A stretch of DNA of 10,627 bases, taken from assembly GCA_043757205.1 (NCBI GenBank), contig JAYVPU010000054.1, positions 1 to 10,627 on the forward strand. The letters run 5' to 3'. Below the pieces are notes generated by a model. The model made no database searches. It was not told the DNA's origin and saw only the letters and a program-made list of their open reading frames with translations. A program made the position numbers and the translations under genes. Below, piece after piece: positions 1 through 6,862 of the stretch. How positions within the stretch are numbered: position 1 is the first letter of the stretch; each line of letters opens with the position of its first letter. Source of the DNA: CANCDA01 sp043757205. GTDB taxonomy: Bacteria; Pseudomonadota; Gammaproteobacteria; Burkholderiales; Burkholderiaceae_C.

Positions 1-1
1 C

Positions 2-1687
2 CTGTGGGTGATCTTTGGCTTTTCCATGGTTCTGTTATGGGATCAATGGCAGATCTATAACGGCCACAAGGCCACTTTCTTCCCCGCCCCCGTCAAAACT
101 CAAACGGCAGCAGCGCCCGGCGCAAGTACCGACGCAGCAACAAAAGGCGTACCCAGCAGCGTGCCTGCTGCTGTAGGCAGCCCAGCCGCCGCCAGCTCTT
201 CAGCGGTGCCCGCAGGCCCTACAACAGCCCCTCGCGAGCGCTTGGTCTTGAGCACCGACGTTTTGAAGCTGACCTTCGACACCGAAGGCGGCTCCCTGGT
301 GCAAACCGAATTCCTCAAGCACCGCGATCTGGCCGATCCGAAGAAAAACTTTGTGCTGCTGGACGAAAGCAAAGACCGCACTTACCTGGCGCAGACCGGC
401 CTGATTGCCGGTGCTGCGGGCGGCGCTCTGCCCAACCACAAGACCGCGATGACGGTGGCCCCTGGCGCGCGCGAACTCAAGGACGGTGACAAAGAACTGA
501 TCGTGAAATTCGAATCCGCTGAGGTCGGCGGCATTAAGTTGGTAAAGACTTACACCCTTGCACGCGGCAGCTATGCGCTGGTTGTCAAGCATGAAGTGAT
601 CAACAACAGTGGCGCGGCCGTCTCTCCCCAGCTTTATTTGCAACTCGTGCGCGATGGCAACAAGCCAGCGGGCGAGTCCTCGTTCTACTCCACCTTCACC
701 GGCCCGGCGGTTTACACCGAAGCCAAAAAGTACCAGAAAGTGGAGTTCACCGAGATCGAAAAGAACAAGATCGATATCGAAAAGCAAGCCGAGAATGGCT
801 ATGTGGCCATGGTGCAGCACTACTTCGCCAGTGTCTGGTTGCTGGGCGACGGCATCAAGCGCAATCTCTTCATGCGCAAGGTGGACACCAATTTGTACGC
901 CGTTGGCATGATCACCCAACTGCCCAGCATTGCGCCTGCCAGCAGTCAAGCGCTGGAAGCCCGCATTTTCGTCGGCCCACAAGAAGAAAAGCTGCTAGAG
1001 GCCTTGACCCCAGGCCTGGAACTGGTCAAAGACTATGGCGTGCTCACCATTTTGGCCAAGCCCCTGTACTGGCTGCTGGACCAGCTCTACACCCTGATCC
1101 ACAACTGGGGCTGGGCGATTGTGGCGCTGGTGGTGCTGCTCAAAATCGCGTTTTACTGGCTCAATGCCAAGGCCTACGCCAGCATGGCCAAGATGAAGGC
1201 CATCAACCCCAAGATCATGGACATGCGTGAGCGCCTGAAGGACAAACCCCAGGAAATGCAGCAAGAGATGATGCGCATTTACCGTGAAGAAAAAGTCAAC
1301 CCCATGGGTGGCTGCCTTCCCATCATGGTACAGATCCCCGTGTTCATTGGGCTGTACTGGGTGCTCTTGTCCAGCGTGGAGATGCGTAATGCGCCCTGGA
1401 CGCTGTGGATCACGGACTTGTCGGCCGCTGACCCCTACTTCATCTTGCCCGCGTTCATGACGCTGACCACGATGTTGCAAACTGCACTCAACCCCGCGCC
1501 GCCGGACCCCATGCAGGCCAAGATGATGTGGATCATGCCGCTGGCCTTCAGCGTGATGTTCTTCTTCTTCCCTGCGGGCCTGGTGTTGTACTGGATCACC
1601 AACAACGTGCTGTCCATCGCCCAGCAGTGGCTCATCAACACTCGCATGGGTGTACCGCCGCAGTTCAATCTGCCTAAGTTCAAGTAA
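2..1687 (+). CDS. yidC: Membrane protein insertase YidC (5'-truncated by window edge)
   Basis: YidC inserts and folds inner-membrane proteins, alone or with SecYEG. The reading frame is already open at the left edge: codons before the GTG at position 8 read Leu-Trp and continue the first transmembrane helix (WVIFGFSMVLLWDQW), so that GTG is not the true start and only a short N-terminal piece is missing. An Ala/Pro-rich linker (about 90-230) leads to the large periplasmic domain (about 235-1020). The conserved insertase core follows: helix 2 (about 1106-1160), a charged cytoplasmic hairpin rich in Lys, Glu and Met (about 1185-1295), the NPMGGCLPIMVQIPVF motif (from 1299), and two further hydrophobic segments (about 1432-1480 and 1531-1625). 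The protein ends in NLPKFK. Position just before mnmE is the usual order for this cluster. The family assignment is secure; only the start is unseen. Confidence 0.97.
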   Translation: MWVIFGFSMVLLWDQWQIYNGHKATFFPAPVKTQTAAAPGASTDAATKGVPSSVPAAVGSPAAASSSAVPAGPTTAPRERLVLSTDVLKLTFDTEGGSLVQTEFLKHRDLADPKKNFVLLDESKDRTYLAQTGLIAGAAGGALPNHKTAMTVAPGARELKDGDKELIVKFESAEVGGIKLVKTYTLARGSYALVVKHEVINNSGAAVSPQLYLQLVRDGNKPAGESSFYSTFTGPAVYTEAKKYQKVEFTEIEKNKIDIEKQAENGYVAMVQHYFASVWLLGDGIKRNLFMRKVDTNLYAVGMITQLPSIAPASSQALEARIFVGPQEEKLLEALTPGLELVKDYGVLTILAKPLYWLLDQLYTLIHNWGWAIVALVVLLKIAFYWLNAKAYASMAKMKAINPKIMDMRERLKDKPQEMQQEMMRIYREEKVNPMGGCLPIMVQIPVFIGLYWVLLSSVEMRNAPWTLWITDLSAADPYFILPAFMTLTTMLQTALNPAPPDPMQAKMMWIMPLAFSVMFFFFPAGLVLYWITNNVLSIAQQWLINTRMGVPPQFNLPKFK

Positions 1688-1693
1688 TCAGAT

Positions 1694-1717
1694 AAGGGCC
1701 GCAACAGCGGCCCTTTT
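1694..1717 (+). terminator. Intrinsic terminator after yidC
   Basis: A perfect 9-bp stem, AAGGGCCGC paired with GCGGCCCTT, closes an AACA tetraloop (1703-1706) and runs into a short T tract (TTTT, 1714-1717). It starts 6 bp after the yidC stop codon and ends 22 bp before the mnmE ATG. The U tract is short, so some readthrough into mnmE is likely; this last point is inference. Confidence 0.8.
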
Positions 1718-1739
1718 ACCAAGTTGCTGCCAAGTGACC

Positions 1740-3152
1740 ATGCTCTCGCGCTCACACGATCCCATCGTCGCCATCGCCACTGCTCCAGGGCGCGGCGCGG
1801 TCGGCATTGTGCGGGTGTCGGGGCGTGATCTGGCTGCGTTGGTGCTGGCGATTTGCGGTCGCACCCTCAAGGCCCGCGAGGCCAGCTACCTCCCCTTTCG
1901 CGCCGCAGACGGCAGCATCATTGACCAGGGCCTGGCCCTGCACTTCCCCTCACCCCACTCCTACACCGGCGAAGACGTGCTGGAGCTGCAAGCCCATGGC
2001 GGGCCCGTCGTGCTGCAACTGCTGCTGGCGCGCTGTCTGGAGGTTGCGGCAGAAGTGGCGGCAAGCACCGGCCAGCCGCGCTTGAGGGGCCTGCGCGTGG
2101 CGCAGCCGGGCGAATTCACCGAACGCGCTTTTCACAACGACAAAATCGACCTGGCCCAAGCCGAAGCCATTGCCGATTTGATCGACGCCAGCACCGAAGC
2201 CGCTGCGCGCAGCGCTAGCCGCTCCTTGGCGGGCGAGTTCTCGCGCGAGATTCACGTGTTGCGCGACGCTTTGATCCATTTGCGCATGCTGGTGGAGGCC
2301 ACGCTCGACTTTCCTGAAGAAGAAATCGACTTCCTACGCAAGGCAGACGCTCATGGTCAGCTATCAAAACTAGAGCAAAGCCTGGTTGGCATCCTGCAAA
2401 AAACGCGTCAAGGCGCGCTGCTGCGAGAGGGCATACGGGTGGTGATCGCGGGCCAACCCAACGCGGGCAAAAGCTCGCTGCTCAATGCGTTGGCCGGGGC
2501 CGAGCTGGCCATTGTTACCCCCATTGCGGGCACCACACGCGACAAGGTCGAGCAGACCATCCAAATTGAAGGCGTGCCCCTGCATGTGATTGACACAGCG
2601 GGCCTGCGCGAGAGCGACGATGCGGTGGAGAAAATTGGCATCGCCCGCGCCTGGGATGAGATCAAAGCGGCCGACGCCGTTGTGTTTCTGCACGACCTCA
2701 GCCGTGCGGACAGCACATCCTACCAACAGGCCGATGCCGTCATTGCCCAAACCTTGGCCGACCACCTGCCCGCCCGCGTGCCGGTGGTGGATGTCTGGAA
2801 CAAGATGGACGCAGCCCCACTGACAGCGACAGCGCGTTCAAGCGGCTTGCACTTGTCCGCCAAAACAGGAGCGGGTTTGGATGCCTTGAGGAAAGAACTG
2901 CTGACCCTGGCAGGCTGGCAGGCGGCTCCAGAGGGGCTGTTTATCGCACGCGCGCGCCATGTACAGGCCCTGGAGCGGGTCCAAACGCACCTCAAAGCAG
3001 CGACGCAGCACTTGATGGCCAAAACTCAAGCGCTGGATTTATTGGCCGAGGAATTGCGGCTTGGACAAAACGCACTCAACGAAATCACGGGTGAATTCAC
3101 CTCAGACGACCTCTTGGGCGTGATATTTTCCAGCTTTTGCATTGGTAAATAA
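1740..3152 (+). CDS. mnmE: tRNA modification GTPase MnmE (TrmE)
   Basis: MnmE works with MnmG in the cytoplasm to place the (carboxymethyl)aminomethyl group on U34 of tRNAs that read NNA/NNG codons. It is a 470-residue protein, the normal family length. The N-terminal folate-binding domain opens with DPIVAIATAPGRGAVGIVRVSG and contains the SYTGEDVLELQAHGG motif. The inserted Ras-like G domain shows G1 GQPNAGKSS (from residue 238), a TTR switch region, G3 DTAG (285-288), G4 NKMD (354-357) and G5 SAKTG (373-377). The C-terminus is FCIGK, with the family's conserved catalytic Cys. The ATG at 1740 is chosen because the family N-terminus starts there; the in-frame extension upstream would run through the yidC terminator and into yidC. 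No good Shine-Dalgarno sequence precedes it. All key motifs are intact. Confidence 0.97.
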   Translation: MLSRSHDPIVAIATAPGRGAVGIVRVSGRDLAALVLAICGRTLKAREASYLPFRAADGSIIDQGLALHFPSPHSYTGEDVLELQAHGGPVVLQLLLARCLEVAAEVAASTGQPRLRGLRVAQPGEFTERAFHNDKIDLAQAEAIADLIDASTEAAARSASRSLAGEFSREIHVLRDALIHLRMLVEATLDFPEEEIDFLRKADAHGQLSKLEQSLVGILQKTRQGALLREGIRVVIAGQPNAGKSSLLNALAGAELAIVTPIAGTTRDKVEQTIQIEGVPLHVIDTAGLRESDDAVEKIGIARAWDEIKAADAVVFLHDLSRADSTSYQQADAVIAQTLADHLPARVPVVDVWNKMDAAPLTATARSSGLHLSAKTGAGLDALRKELLTLAGWQAAPEGLFIARARHVQALERVQTHLKAATQHLMAKTQALDLLAEELRLGQNALNEITGEFTSDDLLGVIFSSFCIGK

Positions 3153-3259
3153 GTTGAGAATATGTAACCGTCGCTTTGAACCGCTCTTGCAGCAGGCATG
3201 ATCCTCCACTCAACTTGGGCCTGCACGGCGAGCATGCTGGCTGCTTTAGAAAGAAAAAC

Positions 3260-3871
3260 ATGGCTTGGTTTGGCAATTGGTTTTCAAAGAAGCGCCCTGC
3301 GGCTGATGGTTTGGCATCGGACTCTGAGCTTTTCGATCAAGGTCAGGCGGCCAAGTCTGCGGCTGCTGGTTCGCGCAACGCTGCGGGGCGAAAAAGCATG
3401 CGCCTGGAACAGCGGGAGCTGCTCTATGCCGTAATGCGTGAGACCATGGCCCGCCTGGGCGTGATCACACCCAACTACAAATACAAAGTGCTGTCACTAG
3501 ACCCCCAGGGGCGACAGTACCTGGTCATGATGGACGTGAAGCAAGACGTGCAAAGTCAAGCTCGGTTGATGTCGCAAATTGAGAGCCAATTGACGCAAGA
3601 AGCCAAGGCCAAGCATGACATCTTGATCACAGGCATTTATTGGCGATTCAATGACAACAAGGCGCTGGCTGATGCTGAATCACCGTCGCCTCCGCTCGTA
3701 AAGCCCAATCCGGTTGAGCCCGTGGATCCCAGAAAAGCACTGGAGAAGTCTCTCAACAAACCCCGTGAGCACCGGGCGGCTGCGCCAACCGCCTTTCAAG
3801 ACACCTTGGTGTTAGACCGTGAAGAACGTGAATTGCCCCTGAGCGGCACACAACTCGGCGCACTTAGGTAG
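3260..3871 (+). CDS. Conserved-looking hypothetical protein, 203 aa
   Basis: I do not recognise a named family. The protein begins MAWFGNWFSKKRP, a short aromatic/basic N-terminus that might touch the membrane, although there is no full transmembrane helix. A low-complexity Ala/Ser-rich stretch follows. The likely folded core is about residues 50-135 (RLEQRELLYAVMRETMARLG, then a segment rich in Tyr, Lys, Val and Leu, and a helix with regularly spaced Gln/Glu), ending near GIYWRFND. The tail is Pro-rich and acidic and ends LPLSGTQLGALR. The ATG at 3260 is preferred over a TTG at 3176 in the same frame, because the upstream part is Cys/His-rich, has no sensible composition and would lie close behind mnmE. 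A purine-rich stretch (AGAAAGAAAAA) before the ATG may serve as the ribosome site. It follows mnmE by 107 bp on the same strand and converges with the LysR gene. Coding is likely from its length and composition; the role is unknown. Confidence 0.75.
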   Translation: MAWFGNWFSKKRPAADGLASDSELFDQGQAAKSAAAGSRNAAGRKSMRLEQRELLYAVMRETMARLGVITPNYKYKVLSLDPQGRQYLVMMDVKQDVQSQARLMSQIESQLTQEAKAKHDILITGIYWRFNDNKALADAESPSPPLVKPNPVEPVDPRKALEKSLNKPREHRAAAPTAFQDTLVLDREERELPLSGTQLGALR

Positions 3872-3929
3872 CGACCCCATCCACGCACGCAAACTCTCCT
3901 GGCGCCAACGCACAGCGGACCCGATCCTT

Positions 3930-4832
3930 TCAACGCCGGGCCTTAAGTTCAGCGCGTAAATGGTCGTGGAACATGCACGCTGGCGCGCGCAGTGTCGCAC
4001 CACGGCGGGTGGCCAGACCCAGTTCGCGCGAGACAGCCGGCTTGCGCAAGGCCACACCGACCAAGGTGGGGTGGCTGGCCGGCAAGGCCATGCGCGGCAC
4101 CGCCGCCAGCCCCAGGCCGGCGTCCACCATGCCCAGCAGCGTGGCGATATGGCTGACTTCAAAACGGTAAGACGGGTTGACGCCAGCCTTGGCCAGCGCA
4201 TCGTCGAGCAGTTGCCGGTTGCCACTGCTGCGGGCCACGGCAATCAGACGTTCGGATTTGAGTTCGGACCAAGCCAGCGTCTTGCGCGCGGCCAAGGAGT
4301 GGGTGCGCGGCAGGGCCAGCACAAAGGGATCGGTGTGAATAGGCTCAAACGCCACGCCCGGCACCTGGCTGCCCATGAAGCTGATGCCAAAGTCAGATTC
4401 GCCCGAAACCACACTGGCCAGCACCTGACTGGACGCCTCATCCATCACGCGGATGCGGATCAGCGGGTAGCGCTCTGCAAACGAGCGCACCACGGTGGGT
4501 AAAAAATGAATCGCTGCCGAGGGCACGCAAGCCACCGTCACCCGCCCGCTGCGGCTAGCCGCAATGTCGGTGATACCCAGCATGGCAGACTCCAGATCAT
4601 CCAGCGCGGCGCGGGCGCGCTCCAAAAACACGCCACCCAAGGGCGTGAGTTCAACGTCGCGGGTGGTGCGATTGAACAATCGCGCACCCAACAAGGTTTC
4701 GAGCTTGTCAATGCGCCGACTCAGCGCCGGGGCCGACAGATGGATGTGTTCTGCCGCTGCACGAAAACTGCCACGCTCAGTCACCGCGACAAAGGCCTCC
4801 AATTGCTGCAGATCGAAATTAATGCGTGCCAT
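3930..4832 (-). CDS. LysR-family transcriptional regulator
   Basis: This is a 300-residue protein, typical LysR length. The N-terminal winged helix-turn-helix is plain: DLQQLEAFVAVTERGSFRAAAE, then the LSAPALSRRIDKLE recognition helix, and LFNRTTRDVELTPLG (about residues 7-67). The rest (about 90-295) is the periplasmic-binding-like effector domain, with VTVACVPSAA at its start and the common GLGLAAVPRMALP segment near the end. The start is the ATG whose complement lies at 4830-4832. It is transcribed away from the Bug/hydratase/CoA-transferase/lyase genes, with 87 bp between the two start codons. This is the classical arrangement for a LysR protein that controls its divergent neighbour in response to a pathway substrate or intermediate. 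Itaconate clusters of other proteobacteria also have LysR regulators, but the effector here is inference. Confidence 0.95.
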   Translation of the reverse strand: MARINFDLQQLEAFVAVTERGSFRAAAEHIHLSAPALSRRIDKLETLLGARLFNRTTRDVELTPLGGVFLERARAALDDLESAMLGITDIAASRSGRVTVACVPSAAIHFLPTVVRSFAERYPLIRIRVMDEASSQVLASVVSGESDFGISFMGSQVPGVAFEPIHTDPFVLALPRTHSLAARKTLAWSELKSERLIAVARSSGNRQLLDDALAKAGVNPSYRFEVSHIATLLGMVDAGLGLAAVPRMALPASHPTLVGVALRKPAVSRELGLATRRGATLRAPACMFHDHLRAELKARR

Positions 4833-4919
4833 GCATCAATCGTAGCAAAAGTTGCACTTCACAGAAATTTAGAAACCTCCGATGATCCACGCGTTGCTAA
4901 AACTTAATCGGAGCCCCCT
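4833..4919. promoter_or_regulatory. Divergent LysR / Bug intergenic control region
   Basis: This 87-bp stretch separates the start codons of the LysR gene (minus) and the Bug gene (plus), so it should hold both promoters and the LysR operator. A short dyad, GCAA-AAG-TTGC (4845-4855), lies near the regulator start, and a second GTTGC copy sits at 4893-4897. The middle (4858-4875) is AT-rich. No convincing sigma-70 hexamer pair or clean T-N11-A LysR box can be assigned by eye. The role is inferred from gene arrangement. Confidence 0.5.
4910..4913 (+). promoter_or_regulatory. Ribosome binding site GGAG of the Bug gene
   Basis: GGAG lies 6 nt before the ATG at 4920 and fixes that start. The surrounding 4900-4918 leader is nearly identical to the leader of the PcaB-like lyase gene at 8900-8918 (17 of 19 bases). 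Confidence 0.75.
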
Positions 4920-5912
4920 ATGTTGCCCATCCTCAAGACACTGCACTTTCGCCTGACACCGGTGATTGCGGGCCTGACACTTCTGACAGCAAGCACTACT
5001 GCGGCACTGGCGCAAAGCTGGCCCGACAAAACCCTCACCATCGTGGTACCCACCGCCGCTGGCGGGGCCAACGACGCCATGGCACGCATCCTCGCCCAGG
5101 GCCTGAGCACGCGGCTGGGCAAGCCCGTGATCGTGGACAACAAGGCCGGGGCCAACGGCGCGATTGCCAGTGAGTTCGTCGCCCGTGCCGCACCCGATGG
5201 CTACACGATCATGTTTGGCTACATCGCCACCCACGGTATCAACCCGGCGCTGCAAAAATTGAAGTACGACCCGGTGACGGACTTCGAGGCGATTGGCATG
5301 GTGGCCGCCTCGCCCACCGTGCTGGTGGCCAGCAACACAGTACCGGTCAAAACCGCCAAAGAACTGGTGCAACTCATCAAGTCAAAACCCGGCAGCTTCA
5401 GCTACGCCACCGCAGGCAACGGCACGGCACCGCACATTGCGGGCGAGTTGTTCAAACTCTCCGCCGGGCTGGACGTGGTCAACATCCCCTACAAGGGCTC
5501 GGCCCCGGCGGTGGTGGACACGATTGCGGGCAACACCCAATACATGTTCCCCAGTCTGTTCACCGGCTACCCGCAAATTGCGGGCGGCAAGCTCAAGGCG
5601 CTGGGCATCGCAGGCGACAAGCGTTCGTCCGTGCTGCCTGATGTGCCTACCCTGGCCGAGCAGGGCATTGCCAACGTCAGCATGTCGCAGTGGTACGCGC
5701 TGTTTGCGCCGGCCAAAACACCCAAGGCGGTGATTGAGCGCCTGAACCGCGAACTCAATAGCGTGCTGGCTGAAAAGGACGTGGCGAAAAAGATCGAGGC
5801 CCAAGGCGCGGAGGTGGAGCCGAGCACGCCTGAGCAGTTGAAGACGCTGGTGCAAAAAGAAGTGGTGCGCTGGAAAGCGGTGGTGACTGCGGCGAAAATC
5901 AAGGTTGAATAA
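4920..5912 (+). CDS. Bug/TctC-family tripartite tricarboxylate transporter substrate-binding protein
   Basis: This is a 330-residue periplasmic binding protein. It has a Sec signal peptide: a positively charged start, a hydrophobic core (PVIAGLTLLTASTTAALA) and a probable cut after Ala31 (ALA|QSWPDK). Mature-family motifs are VVPTAAGGANDAMAR (about residues 42-56), VDNKAGANG (72-80), GDPKPGSF-like and YATAGNGTAPHIAGELF (about 157-178), and IPYKGSAPAVVD (189-200). Bug proteins bind carboxylates, often di- or tricarboxylic acids or aromatic acids, for TctAB-type permeases. No tctA or tctB gene is in the window, so this is an orphan Bug, which is common in Burkholderiales; it could share a permease or act in sensing. 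It is the first gene after the divergent LysR promoter and 24 bp ahead of the hydratase, which suggests that it binds the acid the operon degrades. The exact ligand cannot be read from sequence. Confidence 0.94.
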   Translation: MLPILKTLHFRLTPVIAGLTLLTASTTAALAQSWPDKTLTIVVPTAAGGANDAMARILAQGLSTRLGKPVIVDNKAGANGAIASEFVARAAPDGYTIMFGYIATHGINPALQKLKYDPVTDFEAIGMVAASPTVLVASNTVPVKTAKELVQLIKSKPGSFSYATAGNGTAPHIAGELFKLSAGLDVVNIPYKGSAPAVVDTIAGNTQYMFPSLFTGYPQIAGGKLKALGIAGDKRSSVLPDVPTLAEQGIANVSMSQWYALFAPAKTPKAVIERLNRELNSVLAEKDVAKKIEAQGAEVEPSTPEQLKTLVQKEVVRWKAVVTAAKIKVE

Positions 5913-5936
5913 ATTCCCGCATCAAGAGAAATGACC

Positions 5937-6785
5937 ATGAATTTGCAAGACTGGATTGGCCGCGTTGAGACGGTCGAAGACATCGCCACCGCCACGCCCT
6001 ACGCCGCGTTGTCGGCCACGCTTGATCAGCCCGATTTTCAGCGCCCGCCGCCCGGCACGCCGCTGCCTTATCTGTGGCACTGGTTGTATTTTTTGCCGAT
6101 CCACGCGCAGTCTGACATCGGCCCGGACGGCCACGCCAAGCGCGGCGGCTTCATGCCGCCCGTGCCGCTGCCGCGCCGCATGTGGGCCGGTAGCGATTTT
6201 GAATTTCATGAGCCGCTGCTGATTGGTGATGCGCTGAGCCGTACCTCCACCATCGTTGATGTGAGAGAAAAGTCTGGCCGTACCGGCAGCCTGATCTTTG
6301 TGAAAGTGCGGCATGAGTTGCGGCGCAATGGCTACGATAAAGTCGCGCTGACCGAGCACCACAACATCGTTTACCGCGCTGCGTCGGGGCCGGATGACGT
6401 GGCCCCGCCACCGCAAGCCGCGCCCACCGCGTGGGCCTGGGAGCGCCGCATCGTGCCTGACGACGTGCTGCTGTTTCGCTACTCGGCGCTGACTTTCAAT
6501 GGCCACCGCATCCACTACGACCGCCAGTACGTCACCGAGGTCGAGGGCTACCCGGGTCTGATCGTTCACGGCCCGCTGATCGCCACGATGTTGATGGATT
6601 TGCTGCGACGCCAGCAACCCGATGCGCAGGTCTTGCGCTTTGAGTTCAAGGCGGTGCGACCCACTTTTGACATCCACCCGTTCTCGGTCCACGGCCAGCC
6701 CTCGGCGGACGGCAAAACCGTGCGCCTGTGGGGTCGCGACCAGGAAGGCTGGCTCACGATGGATGCCACCGCCACCCTCGCCTAA
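5937..6785 (+). CDS. MaoC/HTD2-type enoyl-CoA hydratase, probable itaconyl-CoA / mesaconyl-C4-CoA hydratase
   Basis: This 282-residue protein has two hot-dog-type halves. The N-terminal half shows a pattern I associate with mesaconyl-C4-CoA and itaconyl-CoA hydratases: LWHWLYFLP, a DIGPDGHAKRGGFMPP run and LPRRMWAG (about residues 46-85). The C-terminal half carries the hydratase motif ALTFNGHRIHYD (184-195), with Asn188, His190, His193 and Asp195 as candidate active-site residues, followed by YPGLIVHGPL (205-214). The reaction would be hydration of an unsaturated C5-dicarboxyl-CoA to citramalyl-CoA in the cytoplasm. Two in-frame ATGs exist, at 5931 and 5937. The second is chosen because AAGAG (5924-5928) lies 8 nt before it, whereas it is too close to the first. 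The gene follows the Bug gene by 24 bp and precedes a CoA-transferase and a CitE-like lyase, which strongly supports this role. Another branched dicarboxyl-CoA remains possible. Confidence 0.88.
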   Translation: MNLQDWIGRVETVEDIATATPYAALSATLDQPDFQRPPPGTPLPYLWHWLYFLPIHAQSDIGPDGHAKRGGFMPPVPLPRRMWAGSDFEFHEPLLIGDALSRTSTIVDVREKSGRTGSLIFVKVRHELRRNGYDKVALTEHHNIVYRAASGPDDVAPPPQAAPTAWAWERRIVPDDVLLFRYSALTFNGHRIHYDRQYVTEVEGYPGLIVHGPLIATMLMDLLRRQQPDAQVLRFEFKAVRPTFDIHPFSVHGQPSADGKTVRLWGRDQEGWLTMDATATLA

Positions 6786-6792
6786 AGAAGCT

Positions 6793-6808
6793 TGTAGATG
6801 CTTCTACA
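6793..6808. repeat. Small hairpin between hydratase and CoA-transferase genes
   Basis: TGTAGA pairs with TCTACA around a TGCT loop. A competing pairing, AGAAGC (6786-6791) with GCTTCT (6800-6805), uses overlapping bases. There is no long T run, so it is not a convincing intrinsic terminator. It begins 7 bp after the hydratase stop codon and may reduce readthrough or stabilise the upstream message; this is inference. Confidence 0.45.
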
Positions 6809-6816
6809 TTTCCGTC

Positions 6817-6836
6817 ATTCCCGCGCAGGTGGGAAT
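6817..6836. repeat. dRS3-like palindromic repeat (ATTCCC-N8-GGGAAT)
   Basis: The segment reads ATTCCC, eight bases, GGGAAT, within a longer phrase (CGTCATTCCC...GGGAATCCAGT, 6813-6841). That phrase resembles dispersed intergenic repeats found in many proteobacteria. The 6-8-6 pattern equals the consensus of the Neisseria dRS3 repeat. It sits between two co-directional genes of the cassette. Only one copy is present in this window, so its repetitive nature rests on recognition, not on copies seen here. Confidence 0.65.
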
Positions 6837-6862
6837 CCAGTCCGTCAAAATAAATATAGCTT

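Noticed and set aside
200..982. Long minus-strand frame (260 codons) opposite yidC
   Set aside because: It lies wholly antisense to a certain gene, is rich in His/Gln/Val in a pattern typical of antisense GC-rich frames, and has no recognisable motif.
1650..1739. Upstream start for mnmE
   Set aside because: It would overlap yidC and translate the terminator hairpin. The conserved MnmE start follows the ATG at 1740.
2353..2377. AGCTATCAAAACTAGAGC phrase inside mnmE, resembling intergenic repeats of Comamonadaceae
   Set aside because: It lies in frame in a normal coding region, only one copy is here, and the likeness rests on memory alone.
3138..3166. Possible promoter (TTGCAT and TATGTA) at the end of mnmE
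   Set aside because: The spacing is near 18 bp but the -10 element is poor, so it is too weak to list as a feature.
3960..4502. Plus-strand frame (180 codons) opposite the LysR gene
   Set aside because: It is a His/Gln/Arg-rich antisense shadow; the LysR motifs on the minus strand are unambiguous.
5922..6692. Long minus-strand frame (256 codons) opposite the hydratase
   Set aside because: It is a shadow of the MaoC-type hydratase, whose motifs and ribosome site are clear on the plus strand.
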